From IMG/VR virus record IMGVR_UViG_3300025122_006653, positions 1 through 24,065 of that record: a stretch of DNA of 24,065 nt, one strand, 5' to 3'. Under the pieces are notes generated by a model. That model worked only from the letters and a program-made list of their open reading frames with translations, was not told the DNA's origin and searched no databases. Of the stretch, positions 1 through 7,685 are shown one piece after another. Position numbers and translations under genes: made by a program. The stretch comes from a virus. Numbering within the stretch: the first letter of the stretch is position 1; every line of letters begins with the position of its first letter.

Positions 1-843
1 ATGCTAACAGTAAAAAAAGGAATTCATATACAGGGTGGTCCAGTTGATTACTGGAGGGATCTTTGTAAGAGCAATAATTGCTATGATAGCAGCATAGATG
101 TAGCACTATTTGGCCCAGCTGTTCGTACCAGTCTATGGGTAGGAATGTTTGATCATCTATTGCAAACAAATAGTTGTAATTTTAAAATATTTTTTTGTGG
201 ACCGACCCGACCAGAATTTAAATTACCGTCAGGAATAGTTTATGTATATTCAGATATGTGTGCCGCTGCCTGCGCTGAGATAGCTAGAAGACTTGCACTG
301 TCATGCGGTGCAGACTATTTGATGGATATACATGATGATCTAGATTCATCACCTAATCTACTTGATAGTTTGATTGGCAGAATACAGAATGATGAGAAAG
401 AGGTAATAGTTGTACCAGGGTTTAAGCCAAGATTAAATTCATCTCCCCTCCTCTGGACACAACAAAAACATTTTGCGGGCTTGCATTACATAATGATGAA
501 ATGTTCAACGTCTATAAAGATGGGAGGCGTTGATAAGAGGTTTGTTGGAGCCTATTGGGGACATGATCAGATGTTACGACTAGAGTCTACTGGAGAGGTA
601 GAATTTAGAGTTTGCCCCGAGGCTTTTGTAGCAGAAGATGAAAAAAAACAAAGGATTCAAGTTCCTGGCAAAAGAAGGCTTTCTTCGCGTCACACAAAGG
701 TGGACAGGGCATTACACCTAAGCTTATGGCAAAATACAGGCAGGCCAACAAATCCACAGTATGAAGTACCGCTTAAGAGAATAGATGAAGTACAGCACTT
801 TTCTGATGAGGAGCTTCATTTTACAATAGAGGCAAATGAGTAA
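1..843 (+). CDS. Putative GT-A-type (family 2-like) glycosyltransferase
   Basis: This 280-residue protein probably transfers a sugar from a nucleotide donor. Two features show it. Residues 109-115 (DIHDDLD) form an acidic cluster that could be the metal/nucleotide-sugar DXD site. Residues 176-194 (GVDKRFVGAYWGHDQMLRL) match the acceptor/catalytic block of GT2 enzymes, in which a Gly-Gly-x-Asp-x-Arg-Phe stretch is followed by W-G-x-D. The extreme N-terminus lacks the usual glycosyltransferase opening strand with a clear Rossmann pattern, so the family is inferred from the two blocks. The ATG is the first base of the window, so a more upstream start cannot be excluded. It is followed after 5 bases by an SGNH-like gene and belongs to a run of sugar genes up to 7641. 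The acceptor is unknown. Confidence 0.6.
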   Translation: MLTVKKGIHIQGGPVDYWRDLCKSNNCYDSSIDVALFGPAVRTSLWVGMFDHLLQTNSCNFKIFFCGPTRPEFKLPSGIVYVYSDMCAAACAEIARRLALSCGADYLMDIHDDLDSSPNLLDSLIGRIQNDEKEVIVVPGFKPRLNSSPLLWTQQKHFAGLHYIMMKCSTSIKMGGVDKRFVGAYWGHDQMLRLESTGEVEFRVCPEAFVAEDEKKQRIQVPGKRRLSSRHTKVDRALHLSLWQNTGRPTNPQYEVPLKRIDEVQHFSDEELHFTIEANE

Positions 844-848
844 GCTTA

Positions 849-1730
849 ATGTCTAAGCATGTTGTGATAGGCGGCTGTAGTTTTACACAGCACAATAGAC
901 AAGAAACATGGCATCACAGTGTTAAGAGAGATTTCTCAGAAGATGTAGTGTTGCATAGTGTTGGCATAGGCGGAGCTGGAAACTATCTGATATCAACAAT
1001 GTGTATAAACAAAGCTAGTGAGCTATTGAGGCTCGGCGTTCAGCCTGAGGACATCTTTGTAATAACACAGTGGAGCGGAATTTCTAGAAAATCATTTATA
1101 GGAGATAAAAGAAGCTCAGTTCTTTCAGTGCATTTTGAACATTGTGAGGCAGATAATGAAATAAAAAGACTAAGCAGTAGCGAAGGGTCTTCAAAGTTTT
1201 GCTGGGACATTGGAAGAAAAAATGATATAAAGTATTGGACAAACTATAAGGACAATTATTGGTCTGATGAAGCTGCGTTTATTGAAACTTTAGAGAATAT
1301 ATTAAGAACTCAGTGGTTTTTAAAATCTTCAAACATAAGATTTCTTATGTTTTTAGGATGGGATCTATTCACCAACTCAGATACAGGAAATCACATGCAT
1401 AGCTCCTGGAAGGGGTGGTTCAAAGGCAATGATGGAAGAGGTCAGTGGCACAAGACAATAAAATATAGAAATAAAGAAAACCAGCTGCTAAAGGACAAAT
1501 ATAGATGGTCACATCACTTGTGGGATATGATAGATTTTTCAAGCTTTACATTTTTTGAAAATAAAAACATAAAGATGGGTGGAATGATCCAGTGGGGCCA
1601 GCAAAACTTAGATCCAGAAAGGTGGTATTGTAGCCATAATGATCCACACCCATCAAGATATGTTCAAGAAGGATTTTATAATAATCATATAAAACAATGG
1701 ATAGAGAGAAATATTAAAAATGATAGTTGA
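849..1730 (+). CDS. SGNH/GDSL-hydrolase-like protein
   Basis: This 293-residue protein resembles SGNH-fold esterases and acyl-hydrolases. Residues 9-13 (GCSFT) are block I with the candidate nucleophile Ser11. Residues 39-45 (GIGGAGN) fit the Gly and Asn oxyanion blocks. Near the C-terminus, residues 263-269 (HNDPHPS) carry Asp265 and His267, the DxH-type partner of the catalytic triad. The central 80-250 region is rich in Trp and Tyr and I do not recognise it. Such hydrolases add or remove acyl groups on sugars, which fits its place between glycosyltransferase-like genes. The ATG starts 5 bases after the previous stop without a strong Shine-Dalgarno sequence, suggesting coupled translation. 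The gene overlaps the next one by 11 bases. The fold is fairly likely; the substrate is unknown. Confidence 0.6.
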   Translation: MSKHVVIGGCSFTQHNRQETWHHSVKRDFSEDVVLHSVGIGGAGNYLISTMCINKASELLRLGVQPEDIFVITQWSGISRKSFIGDKRSSVLSVHFEHCEADNEIKRLSSSEGSSKFCWDIGRKNDIKYWTNYKDNYWSDEAAFIETLENILRTQWFLKSSNIRFLMFLGWDLFTNSDTGNHMHSSWKGWFKGNDGRGQWHKTIKYRNKENQLLKDKYRWSHHLWDMIDFSSFTFFENKNIKMGGMIQWGQQNLDPERWYCSHNDPHPSRYVQEGFYNNHIKQWIERNIKNDS

Positions 1731-2502
1731 TTCCAACCAAACAGAATTTGGATACGAGCTAATAGCATGCCTTCCTTTTGCTTATTGGCTTCATAAAAAT
1801 AATCAGCTAGATGGAGTTATAAGCTGCACTGATACGAAATGCATGTATTATTTTGCAGAAAATCATAAAGAAGTATATGATTCAAGGTCTGAATTTAAAA
1901 AACCCTCTGTTCCAAATGGAAATATTCATGTGCCAATGCTTGATCTTAGAAAGTGGGATCCGCCGCCTTTAAAAAGTTATTATAAAAATGATAGATTTAA
2001 GTGGGACAAGCCAACCATGATCATTTGTAATAAGTTTAAAGACGGAGGAAGAAATCCAATGGGATTACCTGTCGATGTACTAGATGAACTATTTTCTTAT
2101 TTTTGTGATCATTACCAGATAGTTTATAATCGTCCGCTTCACAAGAATATAACACACGACGAATCAGGTCAGATTGATATTGGAGATTTTGATCTCATAC
2201 ATAGAAAATTTCCTGATATCATAGATATCAATGATCTTTATCTAGACAATACAGACTTGACATGCAACTTACTTCAGGTAATGGTGATGTCTAATTGTGA
2301 AAATTTTATTTCTATGCAGGGAGGTTCTTCAATTTTATGCAGCTACTTTGGAGGAACAAATTTAATTTATGCATACGAGGGAAAAGAGTTAGTGTGTGGC
2401 TCGTATAGTAATTGGTATAATAAACTATCAGGATCAAAAGTTAGACATTCTTCGTCTATTGATAGTTTAAAAAAATCCTGCTTAGAGCTTTTTGGTAAAT
2501 AG
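1720..2502 (+). CDS. Unrecognised protein, possibly GT-B-like glycosyltransferase
   Basis: This 260-residue protein is not firmly recognised. Residues 10-24 (FGYELIACLPFAYWL) look like an N-terminal helix preceded by a Gly-Tyr-Glu turn. Residues 196-222, containing SMQGGSSILCSYFGG followed by a beta strand and a Tyr-Glu, resemble the donor-binding region of GT-B enzymes in which a small-residue loop precedes a helix. No complete GT motif or transmembrane segment is visible. The start ATG lies inside the end of the SGNH-like gene (11-base overlap), so the two are probably translationally coupled. The context, sugar genes on both sides, supports a glycan role. Function beyond that is a guess. 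Confidence 0.35.
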   Translation: MIVDSNQTEFGYELIACLPFAYWLHKNNQLDGVISCTDTKCMYYFAENHKEVYDSRSEFKKPSVPNGNIHVPMLDLRKWDPPPLKSYYKNDRFKWDKPTMIICNKFKDGGRNPMGLPVDVLDELFSYFCDHYQIVYNRPLHKNITHDESGQIDIGDFDLIHRKFPDIIDINDLYLDNTDLTCNLLQVMVMSNCENFISMQGGSSILCSYFGGTNLIYAYEGKELVCGSYSNWYNKLSGSKVRHSSSIDSLKKSCLELFGK

Positions 2503-2512
2503 TGGTGGTAAA

Positions 2513-3427
2513 TTGAAAGTAATGATAACAGGCGGCTTGGGACATATTGGATCCTATCTTATTAAAAAGCTACCAGAAGATTTTAATATAGTTGTTGTAG
2601 ACAACCTTCTGACTCAAAGATTTTGTTCACTTTTTAATAGAGAAAGAAAGATAACATTTATAGATGAAGATATAGAAAATATAAAAGTTAGTCATCTTAA
2701 AGATATAGACGCCGTTATTCATCTTGCAGCTATAACCAACTCTGTTGAAAGTTTTAAAAATAAGAATGAGATGGAAGATGTAAACATCACAAAAACAGAA
2801 AAATTTATCAATACATGTAAAAATGCTAAAGTTCCAAGATTAATATTTCCTTCATCTGCCAGTGTTTATGGGATCGATTCTAGCTATGTCTATGAAGACA
2901 ATGATAGATTTATAAATCCGCAAAGCCCATATGCAGAAGCAAAAATAAATGTTGAGAATACAATTAAAAAATCACTGGGAAAAGATACGAAATTTATAAT
3001 ACTGAGGTTTGGAACAATATTTGGTGTCAGCCAGGGAATGAGATTTCACACAGCAATCAACAAGTTTTGTTATCAAGTCGCAACAAACAAGCCTCTAACG
3101 ATATGGAAGCAGAATTATAATCATACAAGGCCATACCTGGGAATAGATGACGCCGTTAGAAGTATGATATTTTTCTTAAATAAGAAAGATAATGTCTGGA
3201 ATGAAACATATAATGTTTTAACTTCAAATTATTCTCTGCATGATATAATTGAAATGATCATCAGCATTGATAATTCTGTATCAATTAAGCTCATCGATAC
3301 ACCTTTAATCAATCAGTATTCGTACAAGGTATCTGATGCAAAAATTAAAAATATCGGATTCACAACAAAAGATAGCATGATTAAGAGCATCAAGGAGACT
3401 CTTTTGCTTCTTGGGCATAGTATTTGA
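2513..3427 (+). CDS. NAD-dependent epimerase/dehydratase, extended SDR family
   Basis: This is a sugar-nucleotide epimerase or dehydratase of about 304 residues. The N-terminal Rossmann motif GGLGHIG is at residues 7-13, followed by VVVDN at 28-31, where the Asp binds the NAD ribose. SSASVYG at 114-120 and Tyr140-x3-Lys144 form the Ser/Tyr/Lys active site. The length fits GalE/WbpP-like or dTDP-glucose-type enzymes, but I cannot tell which sugar it uses. I chose the TTG at 2513, which gives MKVMITGG and sits about 5 bases after a GGTGG sequence. ATG 2522 is an alternative, and a TTG at 2492 would add seven residues overlapping the upstream gene. It sits between two glycosyltransferase-like genes. 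Confidence 0.8.
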   Translation: MKVMITGGLGHIGSYLIKKLPEDFNIVVVDNLLTQRFCSLFNRERKITFIDEDIENIKVSHLKDIDAVIHLAAITNSVESFKNKNEMEDVNITKTEKFINTCKNAKVPRLIFPSSASVYGIDSSYVYEDNDRFINPQSPYAEAKINVENTIKKSLGKDTKFIILRFGTIFGVSQGMRFHTAINKFCYQVATNKPLTIWKQNYNHTRPYLGIDDAVRSMIFFLNKKDNVWNETYNVLTSNYSLHDIIEMIISIDNSVSIKLIDTPLINQYSYKVSDAKIKNIGFTTKDSMIKSIKETLLLLGHSI

Positions 3428-3434
3428 GAAAGAT

Positions 3435-4271
3435 ATGAATATAATATCTGATAAAATTATGGTCGGGTGGCTATCTTATGTAAATAAAGATAACATAGAT
3501 AGGCGGCATGATATCTTTGAAACAAGCATAGAAAGTTTAATAAATTTAAAAGATCAGCCCACATATATTGTAAATTTTGATAATAACTCTTCTACAGAAA
3601 TAAAAGATAGAATTTTAAATTCTAATATATTTGATAAATGCATTCACTTTAAAGATAATTTTCTTGATATATCTGTTCTTTTAGGTGTCCCATATCTCGC
3701 CAATAAGATGGGCTTTAAGTATTGCATGTATATGTACGATGATTTCACTATTTTTAATAATGATTTTGTGAATGATACAGTATCGTTTTTGAATAACAAC
3801 GAGGATGTTCACTGTGTAAGAGTAACAGAATATTCCTATTCAAAGATGAATGAATATGATTCTAGAATTATTCCAAAGAATAAAAACCCAGATTCTATTA
3901 GACACTATAACACAGTTACAGGAAATAAGCTTTCATGGTCTGATCCAATACATGTCGGAAAAAGTGTTTTCTATAAAAATAATTGGCACTATACATCTAG
4001 ACCAACTGTGTGGAGGACAGATGTACTTCTTTCCATTTTTGAAAATATAGATGAGATCCCAGTCATGCAACCATTTGAAGGGTATGCTTGTAAAGAGCTT
4101 CAAAATATACCCCTTGTTACAGGAGTGTTAGATTTTGGTGCAATGAATACATTCAAGCAAAGTGAGAGAATGATAACTAAAAAGCAAATTGGAAAAGGCA
4201 AACCTGCTAGATCTATTAGCTCAAAGATAAGCAAAGACTTATTTATTAAACTCTTGATGGAATTGACGTAA
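3435..4271 (+). CDS. Putative GT-A-like glycosyltransferase
   Basis: This 278-residue protein has the look of a small GT-A transferase. An N-terminal strand (KIMVGWLSYV) is followed by helix-strand alternation. Residues 97-107 (CMYMYDDFTIF) form a hydrophobic strand ending in a DD pair that could bind metal and nucleotide sugar. A C-terminal part (RPTVWRTDVL near 189-198, EGYACKEL at 215-222) could hold the acceptor side. It lacks a textbook W-G-x-D block, so the call is tentative. The ATG at 3435 lies 7 bases after the stop of the upstream SDR gene and has GAGAAAG just before it. A TTG at 3411 in frame is less convincing. Confidence 0.45.
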   Translation: MNIISDKIMVGWLSYVNKDNIDRRHDIFETSIESLINLKDQPTYIVNFDNNSSTEIKDRILNSNIFDKCIHFKDNFLDISVLLGVPYLANKMGFKYCMYMYDDFTIFNNDFVNDTVSFLNNNEDVHCVRVTEYSYSKMNEYDSRIIPKNKNPDSIRHYNTVTGNKLSWSDPIHVGKSVFYKNNWHYTSRPTVWRTDVLLSIFENIDEIPVMQPFEGYACKELQNIPLVTGVLDFGAMNTFKQSERMITKKQIGKGKPARSISSKISKDLFIKLLMELT

Positions 4272-4307
4272 AATTATCTGAAAGTAATTCCAGAAAATGA
4301 GAGATAA

Positions 4308-5042
4308 ATGAAAGGAATAATTCTTGCAGGCGGAACTGGATCAAGGCTTAATCCGCTTACAAAGGCCACAAATAAACACCTGCTTCCCGTAGGGGGAGTT
4401 CCGATGATATACCACCCGCTTAAAAGATTAATAAAGTCTAAAATAACAGACATCATGATTGTTACCGGTACAGAACACATGGGAGATATGATAACTACAC
4501 TAGGAAGTGGTAGAGAGTTTGGGTGTGAAATAACCTATAGGGTCCAGGACATGCCTGACGGTATTGCTGGAGCGCTTCTTTTATGTGAATCATTTATTGG
4601 TGATGATTTATTTGTAACGATTCTTGGGGATAATATTTTTGAAAATAGCTTTTCTAGATATGTGGAAAAGTTTAAAAAAATTCAAAGTAGTAGCGGATTT
4701 AAAAGTATGCTACTTCTTAAAGAGGTGCAGAATCCTGAAAGATTTGGGGTGGCAACTGTTAGAGGCGGAAAGATAGTGAAGATAGTTGAAAAGCCAGAGA
4801 ATCCAGAATCAAATCTTTGTGTCACCGGGGCATACTTTTATGATAAAAATGTATTCAAATTTATTAAAAATCTTAGTCCTTCTATGAGAAATGAATTAGA
4901 AATAACAGATGTAAATAATCAATATATCAAGCTAGATTCATGCTATCATGATGTTTTAGACAGCTGGTGGACAGATGCCGGAACACACGCATCTTATAAT
5001 CACGCAAATTTATTTTTTATCGATGGTGAAAAAAATCTATGA
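4308..5042 (+). CDS. rmlA: Glucose-1-phosphate thymidylyltransferase (RmlA-like, short form)
   Basis: It joins dTTP and glucose-1-phosphate to give dTDP-glucose, the first step toward dTDP-deoxysugars. The nucleotidyltransferase signature is at residues 8-18 (GGTGSRLNPLT), followed by KHLLPV at 23-28. TYRVQD is at 76-81 and GDNIF at 107-111, with a catalytic metal Asp. RFGVA is at 145-149, EKP at 161-163 and TGAYFYD at 173-179. At 244 residues it matches the short RmlA type (about 245 residues) rather than the 290-residue enterobacterial form with its C-terminal allosteric extension. GAGAG precedes the ATG by a few bases. The stop overlaps the start of the RmlD-like gene by 4 bases (ATGA), so the two are coupled. 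Confidence 0.9.
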   Translation: MKGIILAGGTGSRLNPLTKATNKHLLPVGGVPMIYHPLKRLIKSKITDIMIVTGTEHMGDMITTLGSGREFGCEITYRVQDMPDGIAGALLLCESFIGDDLFVTILGDNIFENSFSRYVEKFKKIQSSSGFKSMLLLKEVQNPERFGVATVRGGKIVKIVEKPENPESNLCVTGAYFYDKNVFKFIKNLSPSMRNELEITDVNNQYIKLDSCYHDVLDSWWTDAGTHASYNHANLFFIDGEKNL

Positions 5043-5866
5043 AAAAATTAGTCTTTGGAGGCGGAAAGGTCTCAGTTGGATTTTCTAGGTTTAGTAGCTC
5101 ATATACAGCTATTAAAAGAAGTGAATGTGATATATCAAATATTGATAATGTTAGAAGCATCGTAGCTGGGCATAGGCCAGACGTGATAGTTAATGCTGCA
5201 GCAATAACAAATCTAGAAAGATGTGAAAGTAATAAATACGACGCGTATCTATCTAATACTTTGGGAGCTTTGAATCTTTTAAAGGTGTGCTCAGATTTTT
5301 CAATAAAGTTTGCTCATGTTAGTAGCGGTTGTCTTTTTGATGGAAATAGCTCTGTATTTACTGAGACTTCATCGCCAGATCCAAAGGTGTGGTATACAAG
5401 AACAAAAGCGTGGACAGATGATATTATATCATCATTTGGTTATGAAAACTATATCATTCTCAGGCCTAGACAGATGATATCTTCATTTTCACATCCTACT
5501 AATATGATTACAAAATTTCTCAATATGGAGTCAATATTAGCAATAGACGAGCCAAATTCACTGACCTGTGTCGAGGATTTTTGTGAAATGCTAGAGCACC
5601 TTATAAAATATGAACATTGTGGAATTTTTAATTGTTGCAACTCTGGTCATATCACGCCATACGATATCGCATGCAGAATTAGAGACAAGCTCAAAAATAG
5701 CTTTCATGTAGAGAAAATAGAATATAAAGAATTCCTAAAAACAATTCCTAATAAAAGAGTGAATACACTCCTGTCTATAGAAAAATTAAAGTCCACAGGC
5801 TATAATCCTAGATCTGCATCTGAAGCTCTCACCTGGTGTCTCGAGGAGTATAAGAGTTATGAATAG
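5039..5866 (+). CDS. rmlD: dTDP-4-dehydro-6-deoxysugar reductase (RmlD-like)
   Basis: This is a 275-residue SDR reductase. RmlD family marks are DIS at 31-33, RPDVIVNAAAITNLERCE at 46-63, VSSGCLFDG at 94-102 and Tyr119-x3-Lys123. RmlD reduces the 4-keto group of a dTDP-deoxysugar using NAD(P)H. The N-terminal nucleotide-binding loop is unusual: it reads GGGKVSVGF instead of the usual G-x-x-G-x-L-G. The RmlA-RmlD-RmlB order is compact, with a 4-base overlap upstream and an 8-base overlap downstream. Because no RmlC-type epimerase is present in the window, the stereochemistry of its product is open; it could act on the unepimerised 4-keto-6-deoxyglucose. Assignment to the RmlD-like family is firm; the exact substrate is not. 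Confidence 0.75.
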   Translation: MKKLVFGGGKVSVGFSRFSSSYTAIKRSECDISNIDNVRSIVAGHRPDVIVNAAAITNLERCESNKYDAYLSNTLGALNLLKVCSDFSIKFAHVSSGCLFDGNSSVFTETSSPDPKVWYTRTKAWTDDIISSFGYENYIILRPRQMISSFSHPTNMITKFLNMESILAIDEPNSLTCVEDFCEMLEHLIKYEHCGIFNCCNSGHITPYDIACRIRDKLKNSFHVEKIEYKEFLKTIPNKRVNTLLSIEKLKSTGYNPRSASEALTWCLEEYKSYE

Positions 5867-6806
5867 TAATGCAGTATTGTTAACAGGGTGTGCTGGCTTC
5901 ATAGGAAGTCACGCAGCAGAAGAATTTTTAAAACATGGATATGATGTAGTTGGAGTAGATAATCTCACGTATGCTGGAAAAATGAAAAATATGAATGAAT
6001 TTATAGATCACTCTAGGTTTATATTTTATAAAGAAGATATCTGTAATTTCTCTTCAATTTTAGAAATTTGTCAAAGACATAATATTGGCTGGATAATAAA
6101 CTTTGCTGCAGAAACTCATGTAGACAATTCTATAGATGACTGCAATAGCTTTATTCACTCTAATGTTACAGGGGTGATGTCGCTACTTAATGTTTGTAAA
6201 AAATTAAAGTGTAAAATTTTTCATATTTCAACAGATGAGGTCTATGGATCGACTAAGTCTGGATCATTTTCTGAAAATGATATCTTAGATCCTAAAAATC
6301 CATACTCAGCGACAAAAGCAGCAGCTGAGCATCTTGTAAGATCATATGCTAACACATATGATATAAAATATCTTATTGTAAGACCATCTAATAATTTTGG
6401 GCCCAGGCAACATGATGAAAAATTTCTTCCTACTATTATAAGATCACTTGCAAATAATGATAAAGTTCCTATTTACGGTGATGGAAAAAATATTAGAGAC
6501 TGGTTGTTTGTTAAGGACAATGTTAGAGCAATAAGGTATATTATTGAGAACTCTCCTGAGTGTGAAATTTATAATATTACATCTAAAAATGAAATGACAA
6601 ATTTACAAATTTGTAGGATAGTTTGTAATATCCTTAATAAGGAAGTTGATAAAAGTATAGAATTTATCAATGATAGACTGGGACATGACTTTAGATATTC
6701 TATTAAGAATGCTAAGCTTAAAAGTATAGGATTTTCTAATTTTTCATCATTTAAAAGGTCTATGAATGAGACTGTTAAAGGTCTATGCGGAGAAAAAAAT
6801 GAGTGA
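5859..6806 (+). CDS. rmlB: dTDP-glucose 4,6-dehydratase (RmlB-like)
   Basis: It converts dTDP-glucose to dTDP-4-keto-6-deoxyglucose. The Rossmann motif GCAGFIG is at residues 10-16 and VDNLTYAG at 33-40. HISTDEVYG at 122-130 supplies the catalytic Thr-Asp-Glu typical of 4,6-dehydratases, and Tyr149-x3-Lys153 lies in PYSATKAAAEHL. RPSNNFGPRQHDEKFLP begins at residue 175 and GDGKNIRDWLFV at 207. At 315 residues it is slightly shorter than the usual 340-360. It follows the RmlA- and RmlD-like genes and overlaps both neighbours by 8 bases, so the three are almost certainly co-translated. This is the most confident of the sugar-pathway calls. Confidence 0.92.
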   Translation: MNSNAVLLTGCAGFIGSHAAEEFLKHGYDVVGVDNLTYAGKMKNMNEFIDHSRFIFYKEDICNFSSILEICQRHNIGWIINFAAETHVDNSIDDCNSFIHSNVTGVMSLLNVCKKLKCKIFHISTDEVYGSTKSGSFSENDILDPKNPYSATKAAAEHLVRSYANTYDIKYLIVRPSNNFGPRQHDEKFLPTIIRSLANNDKVPIYGDGKNIRDWLFVKDNVRAIRYIIENSPECEIYNITSKNEMTNLQICRIVCNILNKEVDKSIEFINDRLGHDFRYSIKNAKLKSIGFSNFSSFKRSMNETVKGLCGEKNE

Positions 6807-7641
6807 TATGAAAATAGGCGTTGTGGGCCAGGGATTTGTGGGATCAGCGATTAGAGAGGGTCTTTGTAATTTTTATAGCGTATTAACCTACGATATAGAT
6901 CCTTCAAAATGCAATAGCACACATGAAAAGGTATGTGATGAATCAGATATAATATTTGTTTGTATTCCAACACCTATGAAAAAATCTGGTGAATGTGATA
7001 CAAGGCTTCTTGAAAAAGTTGTTGCGAAGATTCAAAATAGATGTAGAAAGTCTAACAATATGCCCACACTGGTAATAAAGTCTACAATACCTCCGGGAAC
7101 AACTGAAAAGATTTATAATAGAGGGTGGCTAGATATATGCTTCAGCCCGGAATTTCTCACAGAAGCAAATTCATTTGAAGATTTTAAAAATCAATCTAGA
7201 ATAATAATAGGAGGAGCTGGAGCAAAAAAGGTCAAGCAAATGTTTAGAAAAGTATTCCCAAGAATACCGATAGTTGTAACTAAGTCAGAGACAGCTGAGA
7301 TGGTTAAATATTTTACCAATTGCTTTCTTGCAACGAAGGTAACATTTGCTAATGAAATGTATGATATATGTCAATCATCGAATATTGATTATGATAAAGT
7401 ATGTGAATATTCTCTTCATGACTCTAGAATAGGAAGAAGTCACTTAGCTGTGCCAGGCCCAGACGGAGATAGAGGGTTTGGTGGACATTGCTTTCCTAAA
7501 GACCTAGAGGCAATGGTTTATTTTTCAGAAATAAATCATTATGAACCATCTCTTTTAAAAAAGGTTCTTGATAAAAACGATAAGATTAGAGAAAATAGAG
7601 ATTGGGAAGCCATGAAAGGTCGCGCAGTTAGTGAAGATTAA
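6799..7641 (+). CDS. Short UDP-glucose/GDP-mannose dehydrogenase-like protein
   Basis: This 280-residue protein carries the conserved blocks of the UDP-glucose dehydrogenase family, which oxidises an NDP-hexose twice to a uronic acid. VGQGFVG at 9-15 is the NAD loop, followed by VCIPTP at 54-59, KSTIPPGTTEK at 94-104 and SPEFLTEANSFEDF at 116-129. AEMVKYFTNCFLA is at 166-178 and NE at 185-186. The catalytic-cysteine motif is GGHCFPKD at 228-235 (Cys231). It ends about 45 residues after the Cys, so the C-terminal nucleotide-binding domain of full-length enzymes (about 390-450 residues) is missing. The ATG at 6799 has GGAG 6 bases upstream and overlaps the RmlB-like gene by 8 bases. It could make a uronic-acid sugar or act as a short variant dehydrogenase. 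Confidence 0.78.
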   Translation: MSDMKIGVVGQGFVGSAIREGLCNFYSVLTYDIDPSKCNSTHEKVCDESDIIFVCIPTPMKKSGECDTRLLEKVVAKIQNRCRKSNNMPTLVIKSTIPPGTTEKIYNRGWLDICFSPEFLTEANSFEDFKNQSRIIIGGAGAKKVKQMFRKVFPRIPIVVTKSETAEMVKYFTNCFLATKVTFANEMYDICQSSNIDYDKVCEYSLHDSRIGRSHLAVPGPDGDRGFGGHCFPKDLEAMVYFSEINHYEPSLLKKVLDKNDKIRENRDWEAMKGRAVSED

Positions 7642-7670
7642 TAGATCTACGTGTTAATTCTTAAAAAATA

Positions 7671-7679
7671 TGGTATAAT
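7671..7679 (+). promoter_or_regulatory. Extended -10 (TGGTATAAT) promoter at a start codon
   Basis: TGGTATAAT is a perfect extended -10 element (TGn plus TATAAT). The region 17 bases upstream (GTGTTA) is not a good -35, as is usual for extended -10 promoters. The expected transcription start, 6-7 bases after the hexamer, falls on or next to the ATG at 7686, so a transcript from here would have almost no leader. It lies in the 44-base gap before the nuclease gene and would start the second transcription unit. Prediction from sequence only. Confidence 0.5.
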
Positions 7680-7685
7680 TCTACT

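Noticed and set aside
2492-2512. TTG at 2492 as start of the epimerase
   Set aside because: The added seven residues are not part of the Rossmann opening, and TTG 2513 or ATG 2522 fits the family start better.
3850-4050. Short + strand reading frame inside the GT-A-like gene
   Set aside because: Lies in another frame inside a better gene, with no recognisable protein or ribosome site.
4272-4307. AATTA/TAATT half-repeats before rmlA as an operator
   Set aside because: Arms are only 5 bases in AT-rich DNA and could easily arise by chance.
7642-7685. Terminator in the gap after the sugar cassette
   Set aside because: I see no convincing hairpin with a T-run; the gap instead contains the promoter-like sequence.
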